DNA of 64,000 nt from Vulgatibacter incomptus (GTDB lineage: Bacteria > Myxococcota > Myxococcia > Myxococcales > Vulgatibacteraceae), in NCBI RefSeq assembly GCF_001263175.1, contig NZ_CP012332.1, forward strand, positions 862,001-926,000. The letters are read 5' to 3'. Both the position numbers and the translations under genes were made by a program. Of this stretch, positions 8,417-17,770 are shown one piece after another; position 1 is the first letter of the stretch, and each line of letters starts with the position of its first letter. The notes under the pieces were generated by a model. The model ran no database searches. It saw nothing but the letters and a program-made list of their open reading frames with translations, and was not told the origin of the DNA.

Positions 8417-11400
8417 TTGAAGCGACGCTGGGCCCTCCGCTTCGTGTTGTTCGTATGCGGGATCGCCACCGCGGTCGTGCTGGTCCTGCGCACGAAGTGG
8501 GCTGCGAACGAGCTCTGCTCCAGGGGTGAGACGGTGATCTCCCGCCTGCTGGGCGAGCCGCTCTCCATCGAGCGCTGCGAGATCGATCCGGTGGGCATGC
8601 GCTTCGAGGCCCGGAATGTCCGCTTCGGCGGGAAGGAGAGACCGGAGGTCTCGGTGCGGCGACTGGCGGTGGAGCTCTCGCCGCTGGGATCCTCGGGCGC
8701 GCTCTTCGTACGCTCGCTGGAGATCGACGAGCCGGTGCTGACCTGGACGCTCCCCCCTGGAGACGGAGGCAGCGGTGAAGGCCCTTCCGCCTCCTGCCTC
8801 TCGTTCTTCGATCACGTGAAGGTCGGCTCGCTCTCGGTGCGCGACGCCCGTGCTCGCCTCTTGCTGGACGGCGGGTCGAAGGCCGTGGAGGTCGAAGGCC
8901 TCACCCTCGCCGTGAAGAGGCGCGGGCCCGGGATCCTCCCCAACGTCGACTTGGAGAGGCGGCCGGAGAGCTACCACGCGACACTCGCGGTATCGAAGGC
9001 GCGCTACCGGGAGGATGGAGGCCTCTCGATCCCCCTCGACGCCTTCTCGGCTGCCGTCTCCCTGGAGCCGCGCAGGGGCAGGCTCGCGGTCGACGAGCTC
9101 CACGCTGCTGCGCCCGGGCTGGAGCTGTCGGCAAGAGGGGAGATCCGCGACCTCTGTACGCCGATCCTGGATCTCACGCTCGGAGTGAAGGCGACCCTCG
9201 AGCAAGCCGCACCGCTGGTCTCGATGAGCGACCTGTCGGGCCGGCTGGAGGCGACCGCGACCCTCACCGGCCCCGCGGCGGAGCCGGAGACGACGGCGAA
9301 GGTCTCGCTGCGCAGCTTCGATTTCCACGGCTACGCCTTCGGCGATCTGGACGTGGACCTCGGCGTGAAGGGAAAGCTGCTCCGGGTGGACGAGCTCGTC
9401 TGGCCGGTCGGCGACGGGCGCGCGCGGATCACGGCCGAGCTGCAGCTCGAGGGTGACCTGCCGGTGCAGGTGGAGGTTCGCACCGAATCCCTCGAGTTCC
9501 AGCGGCTGCTGACCCACCTCCACGTCCAGAACACGCCGGTGCTGATGACCGTGGACTCGACCCACCGGCTGGGCGGCCACCTCGCCGGCGGCTTCGTGCT
9601 CGAGGGCCAGAGCTACCTGGAGCTGCGTGGGTTCCACGTGCGCAACGTGCCCTGGCACGCCGAGGGCGGCACGCGGGTCGTGGAGATCCCGGGGAAGGCG
9701 ACGCTTCAGACCCGGACGCGCGTCACCGCGACCGACATCTTCCTCGATCCGGCGCGGCTGTCCTTCGGCCCGGGGACCGAGCTCGAGATGTCTGCGCGCC
9801 TGGGTTTCAACGAGGAACGCGGCCTCACGATCCGTGCCCGCGCCCCGCACTTCGACCTCGCCCACGTGGCCTCCCACGTCGCCGGACTCCCAGTCGCGGG
9901 GGTCGGCTCGCTCTCGGCGGTCGTCGACGGCCCCTACGCGGATCCCCGGATCGAGGGGGATCTCGACCTGGCCGCCGCGCGCTTCTTCGCCGCGGAGCTC
10001 GGCGCCGTCCGCTCCCGCGTGGTCTCGTACCCCGGCAGGCACACGCTGGACTTCGAATCGCTCAACGGGGTCGCCGGGGGGACCGCCTACGAGGCGGGGG
10101 TGAAGCTCGTCCTCGGCGCCGAGCCGACGATCGACGCGAGGATCGCGCTCCGCGAGGGAGGCAGCCTCGGCGACGTCTTCGCCGCTACGGCGGGGATGAC
10201 CACGCCGATGGCGTGGCTTCGCGACAACCTCGACGGCAAGGTGAGGTCGGTGACGGCCCGCGTGAGCGGCCCGATCACGAGCGCCTCCGGCCGCGCCCGG
10301 ATCGAGGCGAGGGACGCTCGCTTCCTGGACCGGCCCTTCGACGAGCTTCGCGCCACGGTGGTGCTCCAGAACCTCTCGTCGCTGGGTTTCGAGGAGGTTC
10401 GTCTCACCCGCGGTGAAGGGATCGCCGAGGGCGGCGGCGAGATCCGCTTCGCGAACGGCAAGGCGCCCCAGGTCGAGGCGGAGCTCGACGCGAAGGATCT
10501 TCCGATCCGCGACCTCCTCGGAGACTTCGGGGTTTGGGCGGATCTCGCGGGAAAGGTGGGCGGCAGCGTCCGGTTCGGTGGCACCACCGACGCGCTCACC
10601 GTATCGGGCGAGATCTCCGGCCGGCAGCTCTCGTCACATGGAGTGAAACTATCGTCCACCAAGCTCTCCCTGGAGACGCAGGGGAACGAGGTGATCGTCC
10701 GGGGCGCGCTGGCGAAGGCGGGCTTCCTCTCCGCCGCGGTCCGCATGTCGGAGGGGCTCCCCTTCGACGCCAACTTCGACCTCGACGTCGCGGACCTCTC
10801 GCGCTTCCTCCCCAAGGACATGGGCCTCGGAGGAGCGGTGCGCGGCACGGTCACCTCGGTGGGAACCCTCTCCGCGATCGGCGCGGCGTCCGGCGGCGCC
10901 CGCTTGAGCGAGGTCTCCCTCGTCTCCGGCGACTTCAAGGCCGCGAGCACCGGGCCGGTGAACCTCACCTATGCCGGGACCTCGTTCTCGCTCGAAGGGA
11001 TCGAGCTGCGCGGCCCCAACACCCGGCTCTCGCTCCACGGCGTCCGCTCCCGGACGGGCGCCCTCGACTTCCAGGCCCAGGGCTCGTTCGACGCCCGCCT
11101 GGTGGAGAAGCTGCTCCCGCAGATCGAGCACGCCGCCGGCGTGATCGACCTCAAGGCCTCGATCCTCGGCGACGGCGAGCGGCCGATCCTCGTGGGATCG
11201 GCGCAGGTCCGAGACGGCGCCTTCCGCGTGAAGGCGCTCCCGATCGTGGTCGAGCGGCTCCAGAGCAAGATCGCCTTCTCGCAGAACCAGGTGGTCGTGG
11301 AGGACGGACGCCTGGTCCTCAATGGCGGCTCCGGCGAGCTCCGCGGAACGATGTCGCTGCGGAACTGGGCGCCGGATCGATTCGATCTCGTGCTCGACGG

Positions 11401-12415
11401 CAGCCAGATGAGCTGGCGCAAGCCCGACGATTGGCCCGCCACCGTCTCGGGCAGGGTCGCGATCGGCGGCACCTGGCCCGACAAGCTCCTGCTCTCGGGC
11501 GAGGTCACGGTCGATCGCCTCCGCTACGCGAAGGAGCTCGACCTCGAGAAGGCGATCCTCGACTTCCGGAAGAAGTTCCACGCCGCCGCGACCTCGGAGG
11601 AGCCGGAGCGGATCCGCTTCGACCTCGACCTCGTGGGCGGGCGGGACATGCGGGTCGACAACAGCCTCGTAAAGGCGCGGCTGCAGTTCGTGGCCTCGCC
11701 CGGCGGTCGGGCGGGTCGGCTGAAGCTGGTGGGCAGCAACGTCCGGATCGGGCTCCTGGGCTCGGTGGAGGTCGTCGACGCCACCGCCTTCTTCCGCGGC
11801 AACACGTATCGGATCACCCACGGGATGGTCGACTTCGCGGAGCGGGATCGGATCGACCCGACCTTCGACCTCACGGCGGAGACCCAGGTGCGCGACTACC
11901 GGGTGGCTGCGCACGCCTACGGGCGCCTCGACGACGGGGCCGGCGGCATGGGCTACCAGCTCGACCTGCGATCGGAGCCGATGCTCGCCCAGTCCGACAT
12001 CGTCACGCTCCTCACCTTCGGGATCACCTCCTGGGATCTCGACAAGGGAGGAAACGCCGGCCTAGGAGGCTTGGCCGCTGAGGCGCTGATGGTGGTATCG
12101 GGTCTCGACGAGCACGTGAAGAAGCTCCTCCCCCAGACCCCGCTCCTGATGGATCCCGACCTCTCCGTGACCAGCCAGTACTCCGAGCTCACCGGACAGA
12201 TGGAGCCCTTCGCCGTCTTCGAGGCCAAGGTCCTGTCCGAGCGCCTCAAGCTCAAGGCCGCGGCGCCGTTCTCCACGAGCCGGGGGCGTCGCGCGTCCGC
12301 CGAGGTCACGGTCAGCGACAAGCTCTCGACCCAGCTCGTCTGGCAGAACGAGGTGATCGGCTACTCGTCCGGTGACCTCGGCCTCGACCTGAAGCTCCGG
12401 TGGGAGTGGGAGTGA
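8417..12415 (+). CDS. tamB: TamB-like translocation and assembly module protein (DUF490)
   Basis: 1,332 residues. An N-terminal signal anchor (residues 3-23, KRRWALRFVLFVCGIATAVV) is followed by more than 1,000 residues of repeating beta-strand pattern, as in AsmA/TamB proteins that form a hydrophobic groove across the periplasm. The C-terminal DUF490 region (about residues 1000-1332) has the family's typical ending, with GSVEVVDATAFFRGNTYRITHG, a segment on definitions of beta-taco strands, and LQLVWQNE-like strands close to the stop. TamB proteins help insert outer-membrane proteins and/or move phospholipids to the outer membrane. The Omp85 partner gene starts within its stop codon, so the two are cotranslated. 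A TTG start at 8417 is used; no strong ribosome site is visible, so the start is tentative. Confidence 0.88.
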   Translation: MKRRWALRFVLFVCGIATAVVLVLRTKWAANELCSRGETVISRLLGEPLSIERCEIDPVGMRFEARNVRFGGKERPEVSVRRLAVELSPLGSSGALFVRSLEIDEPVLTWTLPPGDGGSGEGPSASCLSFFDHVKVGSLSVRDARARLLLDGGSKAVEVEGLTLAVKRRGPGILPNVDLERRPESYHATLAVSKARYREDGGLSIPLDAFSAAVSLEPRRGRLAVDELHAAAPGLELSARGEIRDLCTPILDLTLGVKATLEQAAPLVSMSDLSGRLEATATLTGPAAEPETTAKVSLRSFDFHGYAFGDLDVDLGVKGKLLRVDELVWPVGDGRARITAELQLEGDLPVQVEVRTESLEFQRLLTHLHVQNTPVLMTVDSTHRLGGHLAGGFVLEGQSYLELRGFHVRNVPWHAEGGTRVVEIPGKATLQTRTRVTATDIFLDPARLSFGPGTELEMSARLGFNEERGLTIRARAPHFDLAHVASHVAGLPVAGVGSLSAVVDGPYADPRIEGDLDLAAARFFAAELGAVRSRVVSYPGRHTLDFESLNGVAGGTAYEAGVKLVLGAEPTIDARIALREGGSLGDVFAATAGMTTPMAWLRDNLDGKVRSVTARVSGPITSASGRARIEARDARFLDRPFDELRATVVLQNLSSLGFEEVRLTRGEGIAEGGGEIRFANGKAPQVEAELDAKDLPIRDLLGDFGVWADLAGKVGGSVRFGGTTDALTVSGEISGRQLSSHGVKLSSTKLSLETQGNEVIVRGALAKAGFLSAAVRMSEGLPFDANFDLDVADLSRFLPKDMGLGGAVRGTVTSVGTLSAIGAASGGARLSEVSLVSGDFKAASTGPVNLTYAGTSFSLEGIELRGPNTRLSLHGVRSRTGALDFQAQGSFDARLVEKLLPQIEHAAGVIDLKASILGDGERPILVGSAQVRDGAFRVKALPIVVERLQSKIAFSQNQVVVEDGRLVLNGGSGELRGTMSLRNWAPDRFDLVLDGSQMSWRKPDDWPATVSGRVAIGGTWPDKLLLSGEVTVDRLRYAKELDLEKAILDFRKKFHAAATSEEPERIRFDLDLVGGRDMRVDNSLVKARLQFVASPGGRAGRLKLVGSNVRIGLLGSVEVVDATAFFRGNTYRITHGMVDFAERDRIDPTFDLTAETQVRDYRVAAHAYGRLDDGAGGMGYQLDLRSEPMLAQSDIVTLLTFGITSWDLDKGGNAGLGGLAAEALMVVSGLDEHVKKLLPQTPLLMDPDLSVTSQYSELTGQMEPFAVFEAKVLSERLKLKAAAPFSTSRGRRASAEVTVSDKLSTQLVWQNEVIGYSSGDLGLDLKLRWEWE

Positions 12416-15400
12416 GAGCGTCGTTTGCTCTCATGGCGGTGCTCGCCGCGTGGTCACCTCTCGCGGCCCTCGCATCGGAGCTGGCGGGCGCGCCCGACGA
12501 GCCTGGTGCCGTCGCCGCCGTCGCCGCCGTCGCGGTGCCGCTCGGAGAGGAGCCTCCGTCCGACGCCCCGATCGTCCGCGAGGTGGAGATCCGCGGCGTC
12601 GAGGATCCCTCGGATCTCGAGCCCTTGCTCACGGTGGAGGCGGGCGATCCTCTCTCGAGGCGCGCCCTCCGCCGCAGCCTCCAGCGACTCTTCGAGACCG
12701 GCCGCTTCGGCAACGTGACCGCCTTCACCACCGAGGTCTCCGCTTCGGAGGTGCGGCTGGTGATCATCCTCGAGCCGAAGCGCTCGATCTCCTCGATCCT
12801 GCTCCTCGGCGTGACCCGCGCGGATCCCGACGCCCTTCGCCGCGCGTCGACCCTGACCGTCGGCATCGAGCACTCCGAGGACCGGCTGGAGACCGCCGCC
12901 GCCGGGATCCGCGCCGCCCTCGCCAAGGCGGGCTTCGAGCGGGCCCAGGTCCGGGCCCGGGCGATCCCCTCGGGGGAAGGCGTAGAGGTCAGGCTCAACG
13001 TCGACGAGGGCAACCCGACGAAGCTCGTGCGGCTGAAGCTCGTCGGCGAACCGGGAGACGCCGCCCTCTGGCAGAGCGCGATCACGCTCGAGGCCGGGCA
13101 GATCCTCGACCGCGCGCGGCTCGACGCCGAGCTCGACGCCTTGCGCGCCCGCTACAGGCAGGCGGGTTACTACCGGGCCCGGGTGGGGCAGCCCCGGATC
13201 GTCCCCCAGGGCGACGAGCTGGCCGAGGTGGAGGTCGAGGTCGCGGCGGGACCGAAGATCGAGCTCCTGATCCGCGGCAACCACGCGTGGGACTCGAACC
13301 GCCTGCGCGGCTACCTCGCCTACGACGGCGACACCTTCCTCGACGACGCGATGGTCTCGGAGCTCGCGGGCCGCCTGGAGCGGGTGTATCGCCGCGCCGG
13401 CTATTTCGATGTGAGAGTCACGCCCACCGAGCGTGCATCCGCGGATCGCAGGACCGCCAGGCTCACCTTCCACGTGAGGGAGGGGCGCCCGCTCCTCGTC
13501 TCCGATCTCGTGTTTAAGGGGAACAAGGCCTATCCGGACGAGGCGCTACGCTCGCTGGTGGAGGAGACGCTCGCGGCGTCGCTGGAGTCGAAGGGCCTGC
13601 TCACGCCCCTCGAGCGCGGGGAGCTCGATCGCGCAACCGGGACGGTGCGGCACGGCACGGGGAGCGGCGTCGAGCCGCTCCTGGTCTACGACGACGAGCT
13701 GTACGCGCAGGTGATCGACGAGCTCCTCGCGAAATACCGCGACGACGGCTTCCTGGACGTCCAGATCGACAAACCGGCGGTCTCGATCGAGGAGGCGCGC
13801 CGGCTCGCCCGGGTGGAGGTCCGCATCCGCGAGGGAAAGCGCACGCGGATCCGCGAGGTTGACTATCCGGGAGCCGCCGCCGTCGACGCCGCGGCCCTCG
13901 TTCCCTCGAACGCGGTCGCCATCGGCCACCCGGTCTCCGAGCGCGAGCTGCAGGCGCATCGGGTCGCCGTCCGCGCCGCCTACGGCAAGCTCGGCTACCT
14001 CTACGCGTCGGTGGAGACCGAGCTCGTGCGGCCGCCCGAGGATCCCACCGCGGCTCGGGTGCTCTTCTACGTGAGGGAGGGGCCCCAGGTCCGGGTCGGC
14101 CGGATCCTCGTGCAGGGGAACGCGCGCACCAGCCGGGTGGTCTTCGACGACGCGCTGGAGCTGCGCGAGGGCGAGGTGCTGGGCAGCGATCAGATCGTGC
14201 GCAGCCAGCAGCAGCTCATGCGCCTCGGCCTCTTCCGCACCGTGACGGTGAGGCCCCTCGATCCCGAGGTGGCCGAGACGGTGAAGGACATGGTCGTGGA
14301 GGTCCGGGAGCGGCCTTCGAAGGCCCTCGAGGTCGGCGGCGGGCTCTCGATCGCCGACGGGCCTCGCGCCTTCGCCGAGTACACCCAGCGCAACGTCTTC
14401 GGGCGCAACCTCCTGCTCTCGCTGCGGGGCCGCGTGAACTACCAGGTGTTCCGCGACGAGGTGCTGGAGATGCCCGCGGACCAGGGGATCGAGCGCTTCG
14501 TGGACCTCGGCCTCGGCTATCCGCGGATCTACGGCCTCCCGTTCGAGCTGGGCGCCCGGCTCGACCTGATCCACGAGAGGGACATCCGCCCCGCCTACGG
14601 CGTGACCCGCTACGCGGTGGTGTCCGGCCTCGACTGGCCGTTCTCGCGGCGCGCCAAGGCCTCGCTCCTCTACGAGGTGGAGTCGAACTGGATCGAGCGA
14701 TCGCCGCAGATCGACGACCTCTACACCAGCCTCTCCCGCGCCGACCTGCAGCGCCTCCGCTTCCCGAACGGCAACACGCTCCTGGGGTCTGTGCGCCCGG
14801 GCCTGGTGTTCAACCTCCAGGACGATCCGGTCTCGCCGCGCTCCGGCGTCTTCGCGAAGGTCGAGGCCGACTTCGCCCGGAACCTGGGCGGCGACACCAC
14901 CGTGGACTTCGCGAAGGTCTGGGGCACCTTCACCGGCTACATCCCGATCGCGGGACGGACGAGCCTCGCGCTCTCCGCCAGTGGCGGCCGGGTCTTCCCG
15001 CTCCAGTCCTCCTCGACGACCATCGCGCCCAAGCGCTTCTACCTTGGCGGCGCCAGCACGATTCGGGGCTTCGCGGAGGACGCCGTGGTGCCCGAGGACC
15101 TGCGGGCGGCGCTGCGCAAGGAGATTGCCGACTGCCAGGCGCTCGCATTCAGCGCCGGCTGCTCTCAGGCCGCCCGCTTCCTGCAGGAGGGCCGCGACGT
15201 GCCGTCCACCGGCGGCGAGCTCTTCGTCCTCGGGCGCGCCGAGCTGCGCTTCCCGATCCAGGGCAACCTGATGGGCGGCCTCTTCGTCGACGCGGGCAAC
15301 CTCTGGTCCGATCCCGCCCTGGCCGACCTCGCGCGGCTCCGCTCCGCCGTGGGCGCGGGTCTTCGCTACGCCACCCCGGTCGGCCCCGTCGCCCTCGACC

Positions 15401-15477
15401 TCGGCATCAACCTCGATCCGGATCCCGTGCTCTCCGAGGCGCCGTTCGCGCTCCACTTCAGCATCGGGCTGTTCTGA
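12412..15477 (+). CDS. Omp85-family outer-membrane assembly protein (TamA/BamA-like)
   Basis: About 1,021 residues. Three in-frame GTGs (12400, 12406, 12412) precede the signal peptide; GTG 12412 overlaps the tamB stop as GTGA and is preferred. A signal peptide ends near LAALASE. Several POTRA repeats fill the N-terminal 600 residues (for example VREVEIRGVEDPSDLEPLL, LVSDLVFKGNKAYPDEALRS and RVGRILVQGNARTSRVVFD). A 16-strand barrel follows, with the Omp85 lid motif GGASTIRGF at about residue 880 and a final aromatic residue (HFSIGLF). This is longer than E. coli TamA (about 577) and BamA (about 810), with extra POTRA-like units. Pairing with tamB suggests a TamA role, although in many bacteria lacking a true TamA it is BamA that works with TamB. 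Confidence 0.88.
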   Translation: MRASFALMAVLAAWSPLAALASELAGAPDEPGAVAAVAAVAVPLGEEPPSDAPIVREVEIRGVEDPSDLEPLLTVEAGDPLSRRALRRSLQRLFETGRFGNVTAFTTEVSASEVRLVIILEPKRSISSILLLGVTRADPDALRRASTLTVGIEHSEDRLETAAAGIRAALAKAGFERAQVRARAIPSGEGVEVRLNVDEGNPTKLVRLKLVGEPGDAALWQSAITLEAGQILDRARLDAELDALRARYRQAGYYRARVGQPRIVPQGDELAEVEVEVAAGPKIELLIRGNHAWDSNRLRGYLAYDGDTFLDDAMVSELAGRLERVYRRAGYFDVRVTPTERASADRRTARLTFHVREGRPLLVSDLVFKGNKAYPDEALRSLVEETLAASLESKGLLTPLERGELDRATGTVRHGTGSGVEPLLVYDDELYAQVIDELLAKYRDDGFLDVQIDKPAVSIEEARRLARVEVRIREGKRTRIREVDYPGAAAVDAAALVPSNAVAIGHPVSERELQAHRVAVRAAYGKLGYLYASVETELVRPPEDPTAARVLFYVREGPQVRVGRILVQGNARTSRVVFDDALELREGEVLGSDQIVRSQQQLMRLGLFRTVTVRPLDPEVAETVKDMVVEVRERPSKALEVGGGLSIADGPRAFAEYTQRNVFGRNLLLSLRGRVNYQVFRDEVLEMPADQGIERFVDLGLGYPRIYGLPFELGARLDLIHERDIRPAYGVTRYAVVSGLDWPFSRRAKASLLYEVESNWIERSPQIDDLYTSLSRADLQRLRFPNGNTLLGSVRPGLVFNLQDDPVSPRSGVFAKVEADFARNLGGDTTVDFAKVWGTFTGYIPIAGRTSLALSASGGRVFPLQSSSTTIAPKRFYLGGASTIRGFAEDAVVPEDLRAALRKEIADCQALAFSAGCSQAARFLQEGRDVPSTGGELFVLGRAELRFPIQGNLMGGLFVDAGNLWSDPALADLARLRSAVGAGLRYATPVGPVALDLGINLDPDPVLSEAPFALHFSIGLF

Positions 15478-15513
15478 GCCGAAGGCCTCGGGACGTCACT
15501 CTGGACCCTGCGT

Positions 15514-16788
15514 CTAAGGCGCCGGCACCGTGGGTGCGCCGTCCATCTGGCGTCGGAGGACCGGAGCGCCTGCGACGAGGATTACGCCCGCGACCGCGAT
15601 CATCGCGCAGTTGAGCCGTACGGCGCTGCCGAGGCTCGATGCGTCGCTCACCTGGCCGATGAGCCAGGGCGAGATCGCGTCCCCGAGCATGTGGATCACG
15701 AGCACGTTGATCGCGACGGCGGAGGCGCGCATCGACGCGGGGACCACGTTGACCAGCACGGCGTTGAGGGGGCCGGTGTTGAAGAAGAGGAAGAAGAGCG
15801 CCGCGAAGGTGGCCGCCCAGTAGATCGCGGGGTCGGGCGAGATGGCCCCGAGCAGCGAGAAGGGCACGGCGAGGAGGAGGCCCCAGCCCGCGGCGAGGAA
15901 GTAGCCGCCCCGGTGGCGGAGGTTGAGCCGGTCGCCGAGCCAGCCGCCGGCGAGGGTGCCCAGGAAGCCTGCGACCACCAGGAGCGCGCCGAAGACGAAG
16001 CCGGCGCGGTCGAGGGGCACGCCGCGCTCGCGGAAGAGGAAGGTGGGCCACCACGCGGCGAGGCCGCCCATGGCGAAGGTGGCGGCGGTGTAACCGGCGG
16101 TGTTCACGACGTAGCTTCGCGTCGTCGCGAGGGTCCGGAGGATCGTGCGGACGGTGGGCGCGACGATCGCTCTGGCGTCGGGCGGATCCATCGCGCCCCG
16201 GACCGGCTCGCGCATGAGCAGCGCCGCCACGCCCAGGAGCGCGCCTGGGGCGCCCGCCACGAAGAATGCGGAACGCCAGCCGTAGGCGCTGCCCACCATG
16301 CCGCCGAGGGTGAAGCCGAGGGCGGATCCCACCGGGAGGGCGGCGTAGAAGAGGGAGAGCATCCGGCCGCGGCGCTTCTCCTCGAAGAGGTCGGAGATCA
16401 GGCTCGGCGCCACAGCGGCGTAGCCGGCTTCGCCGATGCCGATGAAGCTCCTGGCGACGAGCAGCTCCTCGAAGCTGCGCGCCATGCCGCTCCACACCGT
16501 CGCGGCCGACCAGAGCACCACGCCGCCGCCGACCAGCCACTTGCGCGGGATCCGGTCGCCCAGCACGCCGGTGAACGGCGAGACCAGCGCGTAGACGACG
16601 AGGAAGCTCGAGCTCACGATCCCCATCTCGGCGTCACCCTTGCCGAAGTGGTCCTGAACGAGCGGCAGCATCCCCGCCAGCACGTAGCGGTCGAGGTAGT
16701 TGACCAGGTTGATCAGCGAGAGGACGAGGAGCGCGGCGTACGCGCCACGCGCCATCGGGGCGCCTGCGGGAGGAGAAGTCGGATTCAA
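15514..16788 (-). CDS. MFS transporter, Spinster-like
   Basis: 424 residues with about 12 predicted membrane segments. It belongs to the major facilitator superfamily: the loop motif GVLGDRIPRKWLVGGG after helix 2 matches the MFS motif A, and helix 4 carries ARSFIGIGEAGYAAVAPSL, typical of the Spinster (Spns)-like branch. The N-terminal helix sequence NLVNYLDRYVLAGMLP also fits that group. Members export sphingolipid-like or organic anion substrates; the substrate here cannot be told. It is the last gene of the minus-strand run that starts with tolQ, 44 bases after the GppA-like gene, and its 3' end faces the Omp85 gene with a 36-base gap. Confidence 0.85.
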   Translation of the reverse strand: MNPTSPPAGAPMARGAYAALLVLSLINLVNYLDRYVLAGMLPLVQDHFGKGDAEMGIVSSSFLVVYALVSPFTGVLGDRIPRKWLVGGGVVLWSAATVWSGMARSFEELLVARSFIGIGEAGYAAVAPSLISDLFEEKRRGRMLSLFYAALPVGSALGFTLGGMVGSAYGWRSAFFVAGAPGALLGVAALLMREPVRGAMDPPDARAIVAPTVRTILRTLATTRSYVVNTAGYTAATFAMGGLAAWWPTFLFRERGVPLDRAGFVFGALLVVAGFLGTLAGGWLGDRLNLRHRGGYFLAAGWGLLLAVPFSLLGAISPDPAIYWAATFAALFFLFFNTGPLNAVLVNVVPASMRASAVAINVLVIHMLGDAISPWLIGQVSDASSLGSAVRLNCAMIAVAGVILVAGAPVLRRQMDGAPTVPAP

Positions 16789-16832
16789 GGTCCCGTAACC
16801 CTAACGCGCCCCCGAGCCACCGCCCAGATCGA

Positions 16833-17752
16833 TCACGCGGCGCCGAAGCGGTCGTAGAGGAGGCCCCAGCGCACGCCGCGGTCGCTGACGATCAGCTCCG
16901 CGAAGCCGAGGTGCTCCATGAGGCCGGCGAGGATCTCGGCGCCGGCGACGATCACGTCGGCGCGCTTGGGGGGAGGCCGGGGAGGGCCTTGCGCTCGGCG
17001 AGGGGGAGGCGGCCGAGGCGATCGGCGAGGGCGCGGACGTCGACGGCGCGCAGGCGCTGACCGTGGACGAGGCGGCCGTCGTAGGCCGAGAGGCCGAGGT
17101 GGAGCGCGCAGAGGGTGGTGACGGTGCCGGCGATGCCGACCAGGGCCGAGTCCGCCGGCGGGGGCGGAGCGGCGGCGAGGGTACGGGTCAGATCCTCGCG
17201 CAGGGCGGCGAGCTCGGAGGGGGAGGGCGGATCGGCCCGGAGCCAGCGCTCGGTGAGGCGCACGGCGCCCACGTCGAAGGAGCGGCGGAAGGAGACCTCG
17301 CTGCCGCTGCCGTAGACGAGCTCGGTTGAGCCGCCGCCGATGTCCACGACGGCGAGGGAACCTGCGGCAGAGCCGAAGTCGTGACGCGCCGACGCGTAGG
17401 AGAGCGCCGCCTCGAGGTCGCCGGAGAGCACCTCGGGGCGGACGCCGCACGCGGCCTCGGCCTTCTCGAAGAAGGCCTCGCCGTTGGTGGCGTCGCGGGC
17501 CGCGCTGGTGGCGGTCACGACGAGCTTCGCCGCGCCCGCGGCGCGTGCGGCCTCGGCGAAGGTGCGGATGGCTTCCACCGTCGCGTCGACGGAGGCCGGG
17601 TCGAGGACGCGAGTCCTGTCGACGCCCTTGCCGAGGCGCGTGATCTCCATCCGCTCGTCGACCGCTCGGAAGGAGCCGTCGGGCGCGCGCTCCGCCACGA
17701 GGAGGAGCACCGAGTTCGTGCCGACGTCGATGGTGGCGAAGCGCGGTCCCAC
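16833..17752 (-). CDS. Ppx/GppA-family phosphatase, interrupted by a one-base frameshift
   Basis: Exopolyphosphatase / guanosine pentaphosphate phosphohydrolase family. From GTG 17752 the protein starts with the actin-like ATP-binding motif FATIDVGTNSVLLLVAE, followed by VVTATSAARDATNG and VVDIGGGSTELVYG, all diagnostic. The frame breaks at a run of six G on the plus strand (16968-16973): as written it stops at 16952 (266 residues). One extra base in that run restores the C-terminal family sequence RADVIVAGAEILAGLM...IVSDRGVRWGLLYD, to a stop at 16833, giving about 306 residues. The conserved tail shows the gene was intact very recently, or that the run is miscounted. The short form lacks the end of the second lobe. 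It begins 18 bases after tolB, so it belongs to the same operon. Confidence 0.82.
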
Positions 17753-17770
17753 GGGGTGCTCCTCGCCCGC

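Noticed and set aside
7955-10042. Long open frame (695 codons) on the minus strand opposite the TPR and tamB genes
   Set aside because: Composition is Arg/Asp/His/Gly-rich mirror coding typical of GC-rich antisense frames; no motifs, and the plus-strand genes are clear.
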